Origin: Mycobacterium sp. ACS1612
GTDB taxonomy: Bacteria; Actinomycetota; Actinomycetes; Mycobacteriales; Mycobacteriaceae
Assembly: GCF_001667505.1 (NCBI RefSeq)
Contig: NZ_LZHZ01000061.1
Location: 124,001 to 188,000, forward strand
Direction of reading: 5' to 3'
Length of the DNA stretch: 64,000 nt
The number at the start of each line of letters is the position of its first letter. Position 1 is the stretch's first letter. This document shows, in pieces, positions 52,210 to 61,824 of this stretch. Both the position numbers and the translations under genes were made by a program. A model generated the notes under the pieces. The model did not search any database, was not told where the DNA came from, and worked only from the letters and a program-made list of their open reading frames with translations.

Positions 52210-52814
52210 TGCCCTGCCAGCTCCGAGTATCCCCAGCCGACGTAGGCGTCGCCGTGGAAGTAGAAGGAGGTGACCGAGGCCAGATTGCACATCCGGCGGG
52301 TCGGGAAGTGGTGCAGCGGGTGACCGGTCATCGCCCTGCGAAGGGTCTCCACCGGAAGCTGGTGACTGACGCAGACCGCCTCGTGACCGGCTGCCTTGGC
52401 CCTGGCCCTGTGCAGCGCCGCCGTCATGCGGGCCGCGATGTCGGCGTATGGCTCACCCCAGGACGGGCTGCGCGGGTTGCGCAGGTACCACCAGTTGCGC
52501 GGATCGCGCAGGGCGCCGTCGCCGGGCGAGACCCGTTGGCCCTGAAAGATGTTCGTCGACTCGATCAGTTGGTCGTCGGTGTCGATCGACAGGCCGCGGG
52601 CGACCGCTATCGGCTCCGCGGTCTCCTGCGCGCGCTCCAGCGGCGAGGCGACGACATAGACGATGTCACGCAGAGCCAGCCAGTCCGCGACAGCCTGCGC
52701 CTGCGCACGCCCGCGTTCGGAGAGGTGGTAGTTCGGCAGCCTGCCGTACAGGATCTTCTCCGGGTTGTGCACCTCGCCGTGCCGCATCACGTGCACGATT
52801 GTTTTCTCGGTCAT
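52206..52814 (-). CDS. Histidine phosphatase-family protein (Rv0525-like)
   Basis: 202 residues. Catalytic VMRHGEVHNP (RHG), YHLSERGRAQAQAVADWLA, SPLERAQETAEPIA, and the second His in CVSHQLPVETLRRAM. Phosphoglycerate-mutase-like branch; substrate unknown. Overlaps hemL by four bases (ATGA) and the TlpA-like gene by four, so it is embedded in the haem/cytochrome operon. Confidence 0.88.
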   Translation of the reverse strand: MTEKTIVHVMRHGEVHNPEKILYGRLPNYHLSERGRAQAQAVADWLALRDIVYVVASPLERAQETAEPIAVARGLSIDTDDQLIESTNIFQGQRVSPGDGALRDPRNWWYLRNPRSPSWGEPYADIAARMTAALHRARAKAAGHEAVCVSHQLPVETLRRAMTGHPLHHFPTRRMCNLASVTSFYFHGDAYVGWGYSELAGQ

Positions 52815-54115
52815 GTCGGCTTCTTCGCTTCGGCCGCCGCGCGCGCGGCACCGGGCAGGGCGTCGGCGATGCGCTCGAACGCCTCGTCGTCGAGAGCCGC
52901 TGAGACGAACCAGGTTTCGAATGCGCTCGGCGGCGGATAGACACCGGCATCGAGCAGCGCGTGGAAGAACGCCGGGAACCGCCACGTCTCGGTGGCGCGG
53001 GCGGACGCAAAGTCGTGGACGGGTTCGTCGGTGAAGAACACGCTGAGCATGTTGCCCGCATGCTGAACCTGATGCGCCACACCGGCTTCGGTGAGCGCCG
53101 TCTTCATCAGCGCCATCAACCGGTCGGCGTTGGCATCCAGTGCGGCGTACGCGGCATCGTCGGCGGCGCGCAGTGTGGCAAGGCCGGCCGCCATCGCGAC
53201 GGGGTTACCCGACAAGGTGCCCGCCTGATACACCGGGCCGAGCGGCGCGAGTCGTTCCATCACCTCGGCGCGGCCGCCGAACGCGGCGGCGGGCAGGCCA
53301 CCGCTCATCACCTTGCCGAAAGTGAACAGGTCCGCGTCGACGGGATCGAGTCCGTACCAACCGGATCCGCTGACCCGAAAGCCGGTCATCACCTCATCGG
53401 AGATGAGCAGCGCGCCGTGAGAGGCGGTGATGCGGCGCAGGGCGGCGTTGAAACCGTCCAGAGGTGGGACGGTGCCCATGTTGCCGGGGCTGGCTTCGGT
53501 GATGACGCAGGCGATCTCGTCGCCGAACTGCCCGAAGACCTCTTCGACGGCCGCAACATTGTTGTAGGGCAACACGATTGTGTCTGCGGTGGCGGCGCCC
53601 GTCACCCCCGGCGAGGACGGCAGACCGAGAGTGGCCACCCCCGATCCGGCGTCGGCGAGCAGCGCATCACTGTGGCCGTGGTAGCAGCCGGAGAACTTGA
53701 CGATCTTGGCGCGGCCGGTGAACCCGCGGGCCAACCGGATGGCGCTCATGGTGGCCTCGGTTCCGGAGTTGACCATGCGCAGCCGTTCGACCGGCGCAAC
53801 GCGGCCGATGATCTCGGTCGCGAGTTCGGTCTCCGACGGTGTCGGCGCGCCGAAGGACAGACCGTAGGCGGCGACCCGCTGCACGGCCTCGACGACCGCG
53901 GGGTGCGCGTGGCCGAGGATCATCGGTCCCCACGAGCAGACCAGGTCGACGTAGCGGTTGTCGTCGGCGTCGGTCAGCCAGTAGCCCGCCGCGCAGGTGA
54001 TGAAGCGCGGGGTGCCTCCGACCGAGGAAAACGCCCTGACCGGCGAGTTCACCCCGCCGGGGATCACGGCGCACGCGTCGCTGAACAGCTTCGCGGACAG
54101 GTCGGTGCGGTGCAT
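52811..54115 (-). CDS. hemL: Glutamate-1-semialdehyde 2,1-aminomutase
   Basis: 434 residues. Converts glutamate-1-semialdehyde to 5-aminolevulinate, a haem precursor, using PLP. PLP Lys268 in LFTFGKVMSGGLP, NSGTEATMSAIRLARGFTGR (~117-136), ITEASPGNMG, and GYWLTDADDNRYVDLVCSWGPMILGHAHP. ATG at 54115 gives MHRTDLSAKLFSDACAVIPGG, the usual N terminus. First gene of the operon that goes on to the cytochrome c maturation genes. Confidence 0.95.
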   Translation of the reverse strand: MHRTDLSAKLFSDACAVIPGGVNSPVRAFSSVGGTPRFITCAAGYWLTDADDNRYVDLVCSWGPMILGHAHPAVVEAVQRVAAYGLSFGAPTPSETELATEIIGRVAPVERLRMVNSGTEATMSAIRLARGFTGRAKIVKFSGCYHGHSDALLADAGSGVATLGLPSSPGVTGAATADTIVLPYNNVAAVEEVFGQFGDEIACVITEASPGNMGTVPPLDGFNAALRRITASHGALLISDEVMTGFRVSGSGWYGLDPVDADLFTFGKVMSGGLPAAAFGGRAEVMERLAPLGPVYQAGTLSGNPVAMAAGLATLRAADDAAYAALDANADRLMALMKTALTEAGVAHQVQHAGNMLSVFFTDEPVHDFASARATETWRFPAFFHALLDAGVYPPPSAFETWFVSAALDDEAFERIADALPGAARAAAEAKKPT

Positions 54116-54149
54116 GACCTCTAGTGTTCCAGCCCCGCGGATGAGGTCA

Positions 54150-54164
54150 ACTACAGGGTGTAGT
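54150..54164. promoter_or_regulatory. Short palindrome upstream of hemL
   Basis: ACTACA-GGG-TGTAGT, six-base perfect arms, 35 bases upstream of the hemL ATG. Could be an operator for haem-operon control. Support is the symmetry and place only. Confidence 0.3.
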
Positions 54165-54396
54165 GGTCGGCGTTCGAGCTGGACGTGCCGGCCACGGACA
54201 TCGGTAACGGCGCGGCGTGCGGCAAACTCATCGCCAATTGCGTAGCCCAACGGGATCACAGCAGGTGGGAGCGGCGGAACAGGCCTACACTGACTGCCAG
54301 CGCTAGCAGCGGCGAGAGATCTGGGCGACACAACTTGGACGGCACAATCTGGAGGCTTTGCGCCCGCCTACGTCAAGTTGGTGGGCGGTCATTCGC

Positions 54397-57192
54397 GTGA
54401 GCGCTGTGGGTACCTCGGGGACGGTGCGCATACCGCCGATTCGTGGGCGGCACGATGAGCTCGAGATAGTTGGTGGGCTGGTTTCTGCAGTGGCTTCCGG
54501 TCACGGGGGTGTGCTGGTTGTTGAGGGGCCCCCGGGTATCGGCAAGAGCCGGTTGCTCACCGAGGTGTTGAGGTTGGCCGAGAAGGCTGGGGTCCGGGCG
54601 CTGTTTGGTGAGGCGTTTGAGTACCAGCAGTCGGTGCCGTTTTTCTCGTTGTTCATGGCGACGCTGCATGCGGATCCTCCCGTGGGTGAGGCTGAGGCCT
54701 TGCGCAGGTTGGGTGGTTCGGCGGATCTGCGGTATTGGGTGGTGCACGATCTGGCCGAGGCGATTCGGGTGGCGGCCGCGCAGACTCCGCTGGTGATCGT
54801 GTTGGAGGACATTCACTGGGCCGATAACGCCACGTTGTTGGCCTTGCGGTCGCTGGCCACGGCGCGGCGGGATGTGGCGGTGTTGTGGGTGTTGACCGCG
54901 CGTACCGGGGACGGTGGACCCGCCGTGCAGGACACGTTGTCGGTGTTGCAGCGGGCCAATGCCACGTTTGTGCGGTTGGGGGCGATCGCGGCGGACGCGG
55001 TCGCCGACATGGTCGAAGATGCAGTACGCGCGAAACCCGATGTGTCGCTGTTGAATTTGGCCTCCAAGGCGCACGGTAATCCGTTTCTGGTCCGTGAGCT
55101 GGTGGGCGGGCTGGGCGAGGAGGACCGGCTGAACGTTGCCGGTGGGCGTGCGGTGGTGACGGGAACGGGGTTGCCGCGGCGGTTGGGTGCCACGATGCAT
55201 CAGCGGCTGGACCTGCTTAGTCCGCAGGCCTCACAGGTGGTGCGGGTGGCCGCGGTGCTGCCGGATCGGTTTTCGGCGGGATTGTTGGCCGCGATGCTGG
55301 ACCGTCAGCCGGTGTCATTGCTGTCGGCGTTGCAGGAGGCGGTGCGTGCCGATCTGCTCATCGAAGACGGTGAGCAGTTGCGGTTTAGGCATGATTTGTT
55401 GCGGGAGGCCACCCGGCAGTCGTTGCCGCAGTCGCTGCTTCGGGCGATGGAGCGCCAATCAGCATCCATCATGTTGGACATGGGTGCGACGCCGGCCGAG
55501 GTGGCCACCCAGTTGGCGCGCAGCGCGGAGCCGGGAGACCGGGAGGCCATCGATGCGCTGCGTCAGGCCGCGAAATCGGTGGGCCACAGCGATGCGAGCG
55601 CGGCCGCGGACTTGAGCAAGCGGGCGTTGGAGTTATTGCCCGTCGACGATGCCGAGAACGGGTCGTTGGTCGCCGAAACGGTGGCGTGGCTCAACCGGGC
55701 CAGCCGCTACGACGAGGCCGAAGAATTGGCCGTCGTGGCGCTCTCGGAGGCGGCCTCGCCCGACGTCCAGGCCGAGATCCGACTCCGGCTTCCGACGCTC
55801 ACCAGGCACAGCACGCAGAGGCGGGTGGAGGAGAACCGCCGGGCGCTGCGGTTGAGCGGGATCAGCGAGGTCATCCGGACACGGCATCTGGCGTGGCTGG
55901 CCTACAACCTTGTGTTGCAGGACAAAAGCGGGCAATGGCGCACCGCAGCCGACGAAGCCACCGCCGCCGCGGCAGCCACCGGTGATCTCGAGGCGACGAT
56001 CGTGGCCGAGGTCACTCACGCGTTGCTCGATTCTGGTGAGGGCTACCCGGCGCGGGCACTAGGCCGCCTCGAGCAGCTTCGCTCACTCGCGTACACGAAT
56101 GAAACGGCGTTGGCACATGCCTATGCCGAGGGGTACCACGCAAATCTGCTGGCGGTGGTCGGGCGATTGGACGACGCGACCGCTAGGGTCGCCGACGGCA
56201 TGGGGCGGGCCCGCCGGGAAGGCAACTCGTTAGCCCTGGCTACCTGGGTCGTCTACAGCGGGTGGGTCCACCTCGCCGCTGGTCGGCTCTCGGCCGCTCG
56301 CGACGCGGCCGAGTCCCTTGCGCCCCCACAGCCGACAGGCGCGACCGAGCACGATGTACATCGATTGCTGATCCTCGCCGAGGTAGCGGCGCACACCGAT
56401 GACCGGAACTTGTTGCAGCAGGCGGCCAATGATGCGCGTGTTGCCTACGGCACAGGTTCGCCTGGGCAACGTCGTGCTTCGGCATATGTGCTGGCGCGGG
56501 CGGCGTGGTATCGCGACGACGTTCATGAAGCGGCGCGCTGGCTTGGCGACATCAGCTTGCTGGGGACACCCCTTTTCCCCCACGCGTTGGTTCGGCTGAT
56601 CTTGGGTGCGCGGGTGGCTTCGGCGGCCGGGGATGCCGGTTTGCGGGCGCGAGTCTTGCAGGCCAGCGAGGTGCTGGAGCGTGAACGGCCTGCAGTGCCG
56701 TTGTTGGCGACGGTGGCCGGATATGCCCGCGGGATACTGGAACGCGATGCGCGCGCGCTGGTGGATGCTGCTGGGTTGCTTGAATCGTCGCAACGGCCGC
56801 TTCTTTATGGTGGCGCCGCCGAGGATGCCGGGGCCGAACTCGCGCGCATCGCCCGCACTGACGAGGCGGTCGATCAGCTCAACGCCGCATTCGACACCTA
56901 CAGCCGGTATGAAGCGATCGCCGATGCCCGCAGGGTTGGCCGCTTGCTGCGCGGGTTGGGTGTGGCACGGCGCATCGTCACCCGCGCGCGGGAAAAAACC
57001 GGCTGGGAGAGCCTCACTGAGTCGGAGTTCAAGGTCATCAACCTCATCGCCGAGGGCGCAACCAATCGCTCCGTCGCACACGAACTCCACCTATCGCCTC
57101 ACACCGTGAAGACCCACGTACACAATGCGTTTGCCAAGCTCGGCATCACCTCTCGGGCTCAATTGACCCAACTCGTGCGCCGCTCAGATTGA
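54397..57192 (+). CDS. Large ATP-binding LuxR-family regulator (LAL)
   Basis: 931 residues from the GTG at 54397; an upstream TTG at 54358 is possible. AAA/STAND ATPase with Walker A GPPGIGKSRLL (~45) and Walker B LVIVLEDIHWADNATL (~130). A helical TPR-like middle runs to ~850, and the LuxR HTH at the C terminus is ESLTESEFKVINLIAEGATNRSVAHELHLSPHTVKTHV in two halves. Domain layout is that of MalT-like LAL regulators, whose signal binds in the middle. Its target could be the nearby P450/PNPOx or quinone reductase genes. Codon choice looks less GC-rich than the haem operon. Confidence 0.88.
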   Translation: MSAVGTSGTVRIPPIRGRHDELEIVGGLVSAVASGHGGVLVVEGPPGIGKSRLLTEVLRLAEKAGVRALFGEAFEYQQSVPFFSLFMATLHADPPVGEAEALRRLGGSADLRYWVVHDLAEAIRVAAAQTPLVIVLEDIHWADNATLLALRSLATARRDVAVLWVLTARTGDGGPAVQDTLSVLQRANATFVRLGAIAADAVADMVEDAVRAKPDVSLLNLASKAHGNPFLVRELVGGLGEEDRLNVAGGRAVVTGTGLPRRLGATMHQRLDLLSPQASQVVRVAAVLPDRFSAGLLAAMLDRQPVSLLSALQEAVRADLLIEDGEQLRFRHDLLREATRQSLPQSLLRAMERQSASIMLDMGATPAEVATQLARSAEPGDREAIDALRQAAKSVGHSDASAAADLSKRALELLPVDDAENGSLVAETVAWLNRASRYDEAEELAVVALSEAASPDVQAEIRLRLPTLTRHSTQRRVEENRRALRLSGISEVIRTRHLAWLAYNLVLQDKSGQWRTAADEATAAAAATGDLEATIVAEVTHALLDSGEGYPARALGRLEQLRSLAYTNETALAHAYAEGYHANLLAVVGRLDDATARVADGMGRARREGNSLALATWVVYSGWVHLAAGRLSAARDAAESLAPPQPTGATEHDVHRLLILAEVAAHTDDRNLLQQAANDARVAYGTGSPGQRRASAYVLARAAWYRDDVHEAARWLGDISLLGTPLFPHALVRLILGARVASAAGDAGLRARVLQASEVLERERPAVPLLATVAGYARGILERDARALVDAAGLLESSQRPLLYGGAAEDAGAELARIARTDEAVDQLNAAFDTYSRYEAIADARRVGRLLRGLGVARRIVTRAREKTGWESLTESEFKVINLIAEGATNRSVAHELHLSPHTVKTHVHNAFAKLGITSRAQLTQLVRRSD

Positions 57193-57347
57193 CCACAACC
57201 GCCGTGGCGTTCGGCATCACTTGCTATGCGTTGGTGTCCGACAGCCATGAGCATGCAGAGTGGGTGGGGCCGGTGATGCCTGCAGCTCTGCCTTGGTGGC
57301 ACACCGACCCCGCCGCGCAGTACCGAGATCCTCTGTTCGACGAGTGA
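57189..57347 (+). CDS. Candidate small protein (52 aa), TTG start
   Basis: Open frame directly after the LAL gene with a TTGA start-stop overlap; GTG at 57204 is an alternative. It encodes AVAFGITCYALVSDSHEHA and EWVGPVMPAALPWWHTDPA and ends QYRDPLFDE. The aromatic and acidic residues look protein-like rather than random, and third positions are mostly G or C. No family is recognised and no ribosome site is clear, so this is a tentative call. Confidence 0.3.
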   Translation: MTTTAVAFGITCYALVSDSHEHAEWVGPVMPAALPWWHTDPAAQYRDPLFDE

Positions 57348-57548
57348 CATGAAGATCCCGAATCGGCGTAGACGGCAGCGCACTACTCACCCGGGTGAAC
57401 GCAGAGGTGGGCGATGACACCTCACCCAGTCTTACCGCATTCTCAGTACATCCAGAGCCCCGCGGGGTTGCAGGCCAGTTTGCGAGGCCACCGCAGTTGC
57501 GTCGCCGTCGTCGAGACGAGTTACCACAACGAAGATGAGGAGAATTTG

Positions 57549-58277
57549 ATGAAGGCAGTACGCCAGCACGCTGACGGGTTGCGGCTTGAAGAGATTGCCC
57601 AACCTGAACCGGGTCCCGACGAGGTGCTCATTCGAGTCCACGCCGCGGCGATCACCAGGGATGAGTTGACCTGGTCGACGGATCGGCTGCCTGCGACTCC
57701 CTCCTATGAGCTGTGTGGCGTCGTCGAGTCGACAGGACAGGAGGTCATCGCGCTGACGCCGTTCGATCGCGATGGTGTCGCCGCCGAGTTCGCGGTCGTG
57801 TCGAAATCCTTACTTGCGCCGAAGCCGTCCGCACTGACTTATGAGCAGGCGGCCGCGCTACCGATGCCAGGGACGACCGCGTGGCAGGCGCTAGTCGTCC
57901 ACGGCAAGATTCAACGCGGCGAGCGATTACTGATCACTGGCAGGCGCGGCGGAGTCGGACACATAGCCGCCCAACTCGGACCTCACCTAGGGGCGGATCT
58001 GGTCGAGGACGGCGAGGATTGTGACCTCCTCTTCGACACCACAGGCGGAGAGGAGCTGGCGCGTAACGCTGGCGGCGCGGCGCGCGTCGTCACGGTCGCA
58101 GCTGAGGCGCCCGGCGCCCAGTATTTCGTCGTAGAGCCAAACGGTGCGCAGCTCAGTGCGCTGCCAGAACTGCAGCCGCAGATCGACAGCGTTTTTCCGT
58201 TGGACCAGTTCGAAGCTGCTTTCGCCCGCACCGCCGAGCACGGCAAGAAGGGGAAGGTGGTGCTTCGCGTCTCATAG
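57549..58277 (+). CDS. Short NADPH:quinone reductase-like protein (MDR family)
   Basis: 242 residues, shorter than the usual 300-330. N-terminal GroES-like part (VRQHADGLRLEEIAQPEPGPDEVLIRVHAAAITRDELTW in two stretches), QAAALPMPGTTAWQALV, and a reduced Rossmann region LITGRRGGVGHIAAQLGPHLG. The mid-section between the GxGxxG motif and the C-terminal strand FPLDQFEAAFARTAEH is compressed. No zinc-site cysteines, so it belongs to the zinc-independent group. ATG at 57549 with GAGGAGAA upstream. It may be a streamlined oxidoreductase or a decaying gene. Confidence 0.75.
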   Translation: MKAVRQHADGLRLEEIAQPEPGPDEVLIRVHAAAITRDELTWSTDRLPATPSYELCGVVESTGQEVIALTPFDRDGVAAEFAVVSKSLLAPKPSALTYEQAAALPMPGTTAWQALVVHGKIQRGERLLITGRRGGVGHIAAQLGPHLGADLVEDGEDCDLLFDTTGGEELARNAGGAARVVTVAAEAPGAQYFVVEPNGAQLSALPELQPQIDSVFPLDQFEAAFARTAEHGKKGKVVLRVS

Positions 58278-58409
58278 ATATACGGGTATATGCCTGCCAG
58301 CCGAACCCGCTGGTATCAAGGCAGTTGACGAGCGTCAGGCCGATTCGACGCAATGTAGCGTTCGTCCAGCCGTAACGAACGCCGTCACAATCATCTAGGG
58401 GACACAATA

Positions 58410-58856
58410 ATGCAGCCTGCGGGGACCATCCGCATGTATCGTCATGCCCCGAGTTTCTCCGGTGACATGCAGCGATGCGGGAGGGCGATGTTCGCGGCGC
58501 GGCGATCGACATCGGCCAGGACGACCGTGTCGGTGCTTGGTGAGATCGACGCAGTGAATTCACGCGTGATGGCGCGCTACGTCGAGGCCCACACCGGTGT
58601 CTCCCGTCAACTATTACTGGACCTGCGCGCGGTCGACTTCTTCGGCGGCCACGGCTTCACTGCGCTGTATTACATCAGCGTGCACTGCGCGCGCAGCGAC
58701 GTCGACTGGGTCATCATCGGCGCGCCGCCGGTGCGGCGACTACTCGACATCTGCGATGCCGATGGCGAACTCCCCCTCGTCGATGACCTTGTCTCGGCGC
58801 TGGTACGGCTGGACCGCTGCGCGCAGTGCCGTCGGCACGTGGTACCGGTCGGATAG
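58410..58856 (+). CDS. STAS-domain protein
   Basis: 148 residues (later ATG codons possible). STAS fold with TTVSVLGEIDAVNSRVMARYV and LLLDLRAVDFFGGHGFTALYYISVHC. In classical anti-anti-sigma factors the helix start carries DSSG with a phosphorylatable Ser; here it is GGHG, so phosphorylation by an anti-sigma kinase is unlikely at that place. It may act as a ligand sensor or a non-switching partner. C-terminal CAQCRR pair of cysteines. Confidence 0.7.
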   Translation: MQPAGTIRMYRHAPSFSGDMQRCGRAMFAARRSTSARTTVSVLGEIDAVNSRVMARYVEAHTGVSRQLLLDLRAVDFFGGHGFTALYYISVHCARSDVDWVIIGAPPVRRLLDICDADGELPLVDDLVSALVRLDRCAQCRRHVVPVG

Positions 58857-58925
58857 TCCGTCGTGTAGCACTTCACAACGTTCAGGCGGCACAGGTGGTG
58901 ACGGCACCGGCGACAAGGGACCGGC

Positions 58926-60296
58926 TCAGCGCCGCGGCTTCACACGTGCCGGGATGGGCCCGTCGGCGACGGTGGTGAACGGTACGTCACACGTGAAATC
59001 GCTGTCCATAGAACGGACTTCGAGTGCGCGGACGATGGTGGCCAAGGCCAGCGTGGTTTCCAGCCGGGCGAAGTGCTCACCGATGCATGGCCGGCCGCCG
59101 CCGAGGAACGGAAGGAACTCCCAGCGGTTGCGCGCCCTGACGTTTTCCGGGCTGAACCGGTCCGGGTCGAACACCATGGGGTTGGGCCAGATCGCCGGAT
59201 CATGGTGCAGCCCATAGATTCCCACCGCGATCAAACTGCCCGCCTGCACGCGATAGCCGTCGACCGCGATGTCACGGGTCGCCAACCGGGCGACGCCTGC
59301 GGCGGGTGGGCACAACCGCAGCGACTCGTGCAGCACCTGCACGGTGTAGCTGAGCCGCGGCACGTCGTCGGGCGTCAGTTGACGATCACCGATCGCGGCG
59401 GCCTCTGCGGCCACGCGATCCTGGATGTCGGGGTGGTGGCCGAGCACCCACAGCGAATAGGTCAGCGCGGTCGCGGTGGTGTCGTGTCCTGCCAGCATGA
59501 AGATCAGCAGATCGTTGGAGATGTCGGCGTCCGAAAGTGGTTGCCCGGTCTCAGGATCGGACGCGGCGATCAATGCCTGCACCAGCGGGGCGTCGCGCGT
59601 CGGATCCGCCCGGCAGGCATGCACCATCTCGTCGGTGATCGTGCGCATGGCCTGAACCGCGGCGCGGGCCTTGCGCCGTGCCGGGGTCGGCAGCCATCGC
59701 GGCGCACGAACCGGGCGCAGCGCCCGGTCGGCGGTGTACGAGGACGCCACGTGCATACAGCGGGCGATGGTGTCCGCCCGTTCGTTCAAGTCGATGCCGA
59801 GGACCGAGCGACCCAACGACTGCATCGCCACCGTGCGGCATTCGGTGTCGAGATCGACGTCACCGCCGTCCGGCCAGCGTTCGACGAATTGCTGTGCCGC
59901 AGAGGACATGTGGCCGCCGAAGTTCCGGACGTTGTGTTTGGTGAACACGGGTTGCAGCGCCCGCTTACGCGGGCGCCACTGCTCGTTGGGCAGCACGAAG
60001 AGACTGTCCCCCGCCATGCTCTGCACTTCTTCATGGATGACGCAGCGCTCGGAGGACGCGTCGCTGCGACCGAGCACGTCGCGTATCGCGTTGGGCGACA
60101 TCACCGCCACGATGGGCGGGAACAGCTTCGCGGGCCCGAATTGAATTCTGCTGAGCGGGCCGCCCGCGTCGCGGATGACCTCCTGACCGGTGTCCAGCCT
60201 GCGGACCAACTGCACCAGTTGCCGAAGCGGCAGTGGGTTCTTCGGCACCAACGGCAGCGCGCTGACGTCGATGGTCTCGGTGGTCGTCGGGTTCAC
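58926..60296 (-). CDS. Cytochrome P450
   Basis: 456 residues. I-helix AGHDTTATAL, K-helix ESLRLCPP (ExxR), PERF-like DPDRFSPENVRARN, heme-binding FLGGGRPCIGEHFA with axial Cys404. A soluble monooxygenase needing a ferredoxin and reductase not encoded nearby. GTG at 60296 overlaps the stop of the PNPOx-fold gene (GTGA), so the two are coupled. Substrate unknown. Confidence 0.92.
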   Translation of the reverse strand: MNPTTTETIDVSALPLVPKNPLPLRQLVQLVRRLDTGQEVIRDAGGPLSRIQFGPAKLFPPIVAVMSPNAIRDVLGRSDASSERCVIHEEVQSMAGDSLFVLPNEQWRPRKRALQPVFTKHNVRNFGGHMSSAAQQFVERWPDGGDVDLDTECRTVAMQSLGRSVLGIDLNERADTIARCMHVASSYTADRALRPVRAPRWLPTPARRKARAAVQAMRTITDEMVHACRADPTRDAPLVQALIAASDPETGQPLSDADISNDLLIFMLAGHDTTATALTYSLWVLGHHPDIQDRVAAEAAAIGDRQLTPDDVPRLSYTVQVLHESLRLCPPAAGVARLATRDIAVDGYRVQAGSLIAVGIYGLHHDPAIWPNPMVFDPDRFSPENVRARNRWEFLPFLGGGRPCIGEHFARLETTLALATIVRALEVRSMDSDFTCDVPFTTVADGPIPARVKPRR

Positions 60297-60778
60297 GTCG
60301 CCGTCCAGGTGAGCGTCTCTCCTTCTCCGGTGATCATCGCAGTGCCGGGCATCACCCGCAGCCGATAGGGGCTCAACCGCAGTGCAGCAAATTGCTCCGA
60401 GGTCGGGCCGTCGGCCCACATGGGGACAATACGAGGGTCATAGCCTACGGGCGCAGGCGCGTCGGCGAACCTCTTCCAGACCGCGGATCGGGTCTCGTCG
60501 TCGTGATACCACTCCACCAGGCAGTCGGCGCTACAGGTGTCGTGGTTCGTGGTCCAGTAGCTGACCGCCATTTCCGGGTGGACGGCGAGATGCGCCTTCT
60601 TCACCGGACTGGGCACCGTGGCGATCCAACCGAACAGATCGATGCCGTCCCATTCCCAGATCGGATGAAGGATACGGGTACGCGGACGGCAGTTCTCGTC
60701 GACGGTGGCGATTGAAGCCCACACGATCGAGTGAGCCATCTCGACGAAAGCCGGGGCGATTACCTCAAGCGGTGCCAC
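60293..60778 (-). CDS. Pyridoxamine 5'-phosphate oxidase-fold protein
   Basis: 161 residues. Split beta barrel with SIATVDENCRPRTRILHPIWEWDGIDLFGWIAT and HPEMAVSYWTTNHDTCSADC. Related to mycobacterial flavin/F420-binding proteins. Coupled to the P450 gene by a four-base overlap, so an auxiliary reductase or a carrier for the P450 pathway is inferred. Confidence 0.7.
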   Translation of the reverse strand: MAPLEVIAPAFVEMAHSIVWASIATVDENCRPRTRILHPIWEWDGIDLFGWIATVPSPVKKAHLAVHPEMAVSYWTTNHDTCSADCLVEWYHDDETRSAVWKRFADAPAPVGYDPRIVPMWADGPTSEQFAALRLSPYRLRVMPGTAMITGEGETLTWTAT

Positions 60779-60823
60779 GCTTTTGAAGCTTAGGCATTAC
60801 CGCCAGAGGCCGCGCCCGAAGAG

Positions 60824-61183
60824 TCACGACTCCTGAATCTTGCGGAATTCCTCGGTTTTGCGATATTCCACGTTGCCCTCTTCGGCGGTGGTTTCGATGT
60901 GGCCCTTGTCCTTGTCATCGACCCACTCGGTGACGGCGGTTCCGGAAACCGTGCCGCCGCTGCCGGGCAGTACCGTGGTCTGGAGGTGGTCGTCGTCGTA
61001 CGCCTGCGCTATCTTCTTGGCCTCTTCTTCGTGCTCGTCGGTGACCTCGGGCTTCTCGGTCATCTTCGGTTCTTCGGAGTTCTCGGTTGACTCAGCCTGT
61101 CGGCGCTGCTCGCGGACGTCGGGCTGGCCAGTCTGCTGCTGTTGCTCGGCTTCGCCGGTGCTTTGCTGTTGTTCGGTACCCAT
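60824..61183 (-). CDS. Hydrophilic Gln/Glu-rich hypothetical protein
   Basis: 119 residues, ATG at 61183. N-terminal half is Gln/Glu-rich and probably disordered (GTEQQQSTGEAEQQQQTGQPD). The C-terminal half, with KKIAQAYDDDHLQTTVLPG and VTEWVDDKDKGHIE, may form a small folded unit. No membrane segment or family recognised. Confidence 0.6.
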   Translation of the reverse strand: MGTEQQQSTGEAEQQQQTGQPDVREQRRQAESTENSEEPKMTEKPEVTDEHEEEAKKIAQAYDDDHLQTTVLPGSGGTVSGTAVTEWVDDKDKGHIETTAEEGNVEYRKTEEFRKIQES

Positions 61184-61227
61184 GCGGTATGGCTGCCCGA
61201 AGGTGTGACCTATCAAACACAGCGCAG

Positions 61228-61824
61228 CTAACCAGCAGGCACGGCCCGCAACGCAGTGGGAAGGCTGGGCAGGAAGTGCTGTCTGGCGAATGCGCGGATG
61301 TCGTCGGCGGTGTCCAAGGGTTGGGTGCTGGGCAGCAGTAGCACCATCGCGGCGTAGCGCAGGATGGTGTCTGCCAATTCGGTGACGGCCTGCTCGCCGA
61401 TCAGCTCGGCGAACCCTGCAGGGAAAATGACCCGCAATGCCTCCGCCATCCGATCGATGGCGGCGGCGTAGTGCTGATCCGCCAGCTCGAGCACCAAGCC
61501 GGGCTCGTCGGTGATCATCCTGTCGAGCACCCGGTGCCGACGAAACTTCAGGATCGACAGCGTAAACGCCTCGACGTAGTAGTTCGCTTGCGGCCCAGCA
61601 GTTTTCAGCTCGATGGCGATGTCGGCGAACAGCCGGAGGTTCTCCCGTTCGATGACGGCCGCGACCAGGTCGTCCTTGTTCGCGAACCGCCGGTAGATGG
61701 TGGTGCGGCTGACCTTGGCCCGGCGGGCGACGTCGTCGAGGGCCACCCGACGGAAGCCGTGCTGTTCGAACTCGACGACTGCGGCGTCGAGGATGGCCTC
61801 CAGGGTGGGATCAGCCCCTCGCAT
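61228..61824 (-). CDS. TetR-family transcriptional regulator
   Basis: 198 residues. HTH VARRAKVSRTTIYRRFANKDDLV (~32-54). The rest is a helical ligand domain. Start overlaps the end of the MpaB-family gene by 14 bases, so regulator and oxygenase are one unit and the regulator most likely controls it. Confidence 0.85.
   Translation of the reverse strand: MRGADPTLEAILDAAVVEFEQHGFRRVALDDVARRAKVSRTTIYRRFANKDDLVAAVIERENLRLFADIAIELKTAGPQANYYVEAFTLSILKFRRHRVLDRMITDEPGLVLELADQHYAAAIDRMAEALRVIFPAGFAELIGEQAVTELADTILRYAAMVLLLPSTQPLDTADDIRAFARQHFLPSLPTALRAVPAG

Noticed and set aside
58278..58291. ATATAC-GG-GTATAT palindrome just after the quinone reductase
   Set aside because: Short arms at a gene end, no following T tract and no divergent gene; kept only as a note.
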